Below, in pieces: positions 4,846-6,066 of a stretch of DNA of 6,066 nucleotides. Below the pieces are notes generated by a model. The model searched no databases. It was not told where the DNA came from and saw only the letters and a program-made list of their open reading frames with translations. The stretch spans positions 1-6,066 of the forward strand of contig JAHDEU010000149.1 in NCBI GenBank assembly GCA_020628635.1. The letters are read 5' to 3'. The stretch comes from Hellea sp. (GTDB lineage: Bacteria; Pseudomonadota; Alphaproteobacteria; Caulobacterales; Maricaulaceae). A program made the translations under genes and the position numbers. The first letter of the stretch is position 1; each line of letters starts with the position of its first letter.

Positions 4846-6066
4846 GCTGCCTGTCATATTGCAAACGGAAACGACGGAGTGCGGGCTGGCCTGCCTTGCC
4901 ATGATCGCGCGGTACCACGGCCACGATGTCGATCTGAACAGCTTGCGCGAACGCTACCTGCTGAGCAGCCGCGGCACCTCGCTGAAGCAGATCATCAAGA
5001 TTGCGGGCGAGCTGTCGTTTTCCCCCCGCGCGCTGCGGGTCGATCTGGACCAGCTGGACAAGCTGCAACTGCCCGCCATCATCCATTGGGACCTCAACCA
5101 CTATGTCGTGCTGTCGCGCATTCGGGGGAAGACGGCCGAGATCGTCGATCCGGGCGTCGGGCGGCGGACTCTGCCTCTGTCCAAGCTGTCCGACCACTTC
5201 ACGGGTGTGGCGCTGGAGCTGACCCCGGCGGCAGATTTCGCGCCCGTCGCGGACCGCATCCGGCCCAAGCTGACCAATCTGTGGTCCAAGCTGATCGGCG
5301 CGAAAGCGGCCATTGCGCAGACGCTGGCTTTGTCAGTCGCCCTGCTCGCCACGGTCCTGCTCGCGCCGTTCTTCTTTCAGCTCATCGTGGACGCCGTGCT
5401 GCCGGGGGTGGGCGAGACGGGTGACCGGCGGCTGCTGATTGCGCTGGTCGTGGGCTTCGGACTGCTCGCCGTCATGCGCGCCGTGCTGGAAGCCGCGAGA
5501 GGCTACACCATCGTGACATTCGGGGCGCAGCTGTCGCGTCAGATGGTGGGCAACATCTTCCGCCATCTGGTGCGCCTGCCCGTGCGCTATTTCGAACGCC
5601 GCCATGTCGGCGACATCATCAGCCGCATGAACTCGACCCAGCCGATCCAGGAGGCGCTGTCGCAATCCGTCGTGGCCGTGCTGATCGACGGCGCCATGGC
5701 CGCGATCATGCTGGTCGTGATGATCGCATTCTCCCCGCTGCTGGCACTCATCGTGGTGGTCGCGGCCGCGATCCTCATCGGGGCGACGCTGCTGATCTAT
5801 CCAAGGCTGCGCGCCACGCAGGAGGAGGCGATCTACGCAAGGGCGCTGGAGAACTCCCACGTCATCGAGAGCATCCGCGCGAGCACGACCGTCAAGCTGT
5901 TCGGGCGCGAAGCCGAGCGCGAGGCGAGCTGGGCGAACCTGTTCACCGACTATGTCAACGCGGAGGTCGGGCACCAGCGCTGGACCGTGGCGACGACATT
6001 CGCGCAGACGCTGGTCAACGGGCTGCAGGTGGTCGCCGTGGTCGGCGCGGCGGCGTGGTTGATGAC
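4838..6066 (+). CDS. C39 peptidase domain-containing ABC transporter (RaxB/CvaB type), 3' end outside window
   Basis: The window shows 409 residues of an inner-membrane exporter that removes leader peptides, typically after Gly-Gly, and pumps the mature peptide out through a type-1 system. The N-terminal C39 protease domain (about residues 1-130) has its catalytic Cys15 in QTETTECGLACL, His88 in WDLNHYVVL and Asp104 in EIVDPG, so it looks active. The transmembrane domain follows, with spans at about 157-181, 198-215, 279-297, 299-321 and 388 onward. The cytoplasmic segment FRHLVRLPVRYFERRHVGDI (241-260) is typical of this group. The ATP-binding domain lies past the window. GTG 4838 is chosen because it begins immediately before the conserved LPVILQTE stretch and has GGAG eight bases upstream. 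Its start overlaps the stub stop by 8 bases. The cargo peptide is not in the window. Confidence 0.92.
   Translation, partial: MAKLPVILQTETTECGLACLAMIARYHGHDVDLNSLRERYLLSSRGTSLKQIIKIAGELSFSPRALRVDLDQLDKLQLPAIIHWDLNHYVVLSRIRGKTAEIVDPGVGRRTLPLSKLSDHFTGVALELTPAADFAPVADRIRPKLTNLWSKLIGAKAAIAQTLALSVALLATVLLAPFFFQLIVDAVLPGVGETGDRRLLIALVVGFGLLAVMRAVLEAARGYTIVTFGAQLSRQMVGNIFRHLVRLPVRYFERRHVGDIISRMNSTQPIQEALSQSVVAVLIDGAMAAIMLVVMIAFSPLLALIVVVAAAILIGATLLIYPRLRATQEEAIYARALENSHVIESIRASTTVKLFGREAEREASWANLFTDYVNAEVGHQRWTVATTFAQTLVNGLQVVAVVGAAAWLM

Noticed and set aside
5333..5974. Minus-strand open frame of 213 residues
   Set aside because: It is a His/Asp/Gln-rich shadow of the transporter membrane domain.

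Overview
This 6,066-base window is GC-rich chromosomal DNA that reads as Alphaproteobacteria. The basis is the dnaJ tail, the codon choice, the overlapping genes and an intergenic repeat family typical of that class. I cannot place the genus. No rRNA, tRNA, CRISPR array, transposase or phage gene is visible.

Layout. (1) Positions 1-263 (+) hold the 3' end of dnaJ. Four bases later comes a GTG-started gene for an unrecognised 152-residue membrane protein (268-726, +). (2) It converges on a compact four-gene block on the minus strand. In transcription order this is an NhaC-type Na+/H+ antiporter (4182 to 2725), a predicted lipoprotein type-B carboxylesterase (2732 to 1461), a small exported avidin/streptavidin-like protein (1464 to 1027) and a DUF962/Mpo1-like membrane protein (1049 to 723). 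Every junction overlaps (8, 4 and 23 bases), so the four are probably co-transcribed and translationally coupled. The last stop shares the palindrome CTAG with the stop of the converging gene. (3) Positions 4183-4653 form a 471-base divergent intergenic region. It carries GC-rich hairpins and a long two-armed inverted repeat (4445-4564) and has no credible gene. (4) On the plus strand a 63-residue protein (4654-4845) looks like only the N-terminal anchor of an HlyD-type membrane fusion protein. It overlaps by 8 bases the start of a peptidase-containing ABC transporter (4838 to beyond 6066) with an intact C39 cysteine-protease domain. This is the start of a type-1 or double-glycine-leader peptide export operon that continues past the window.

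The two most interesting points are the following. First, an avidin-family protein sits inside an antiporter/esterase operon, with most biotin-contact residues kept but the streptavidin Asp128 and Trp79 positions changed. Second, a free-standing HlyD N-terminal stub is translationally coupled to a C39 peptidase ABC exporter. How the minus-strand genes cooperate is not evident. Two of the four products are predicted to be exported and two are membrane proteins, so the operon looks envelope-related.
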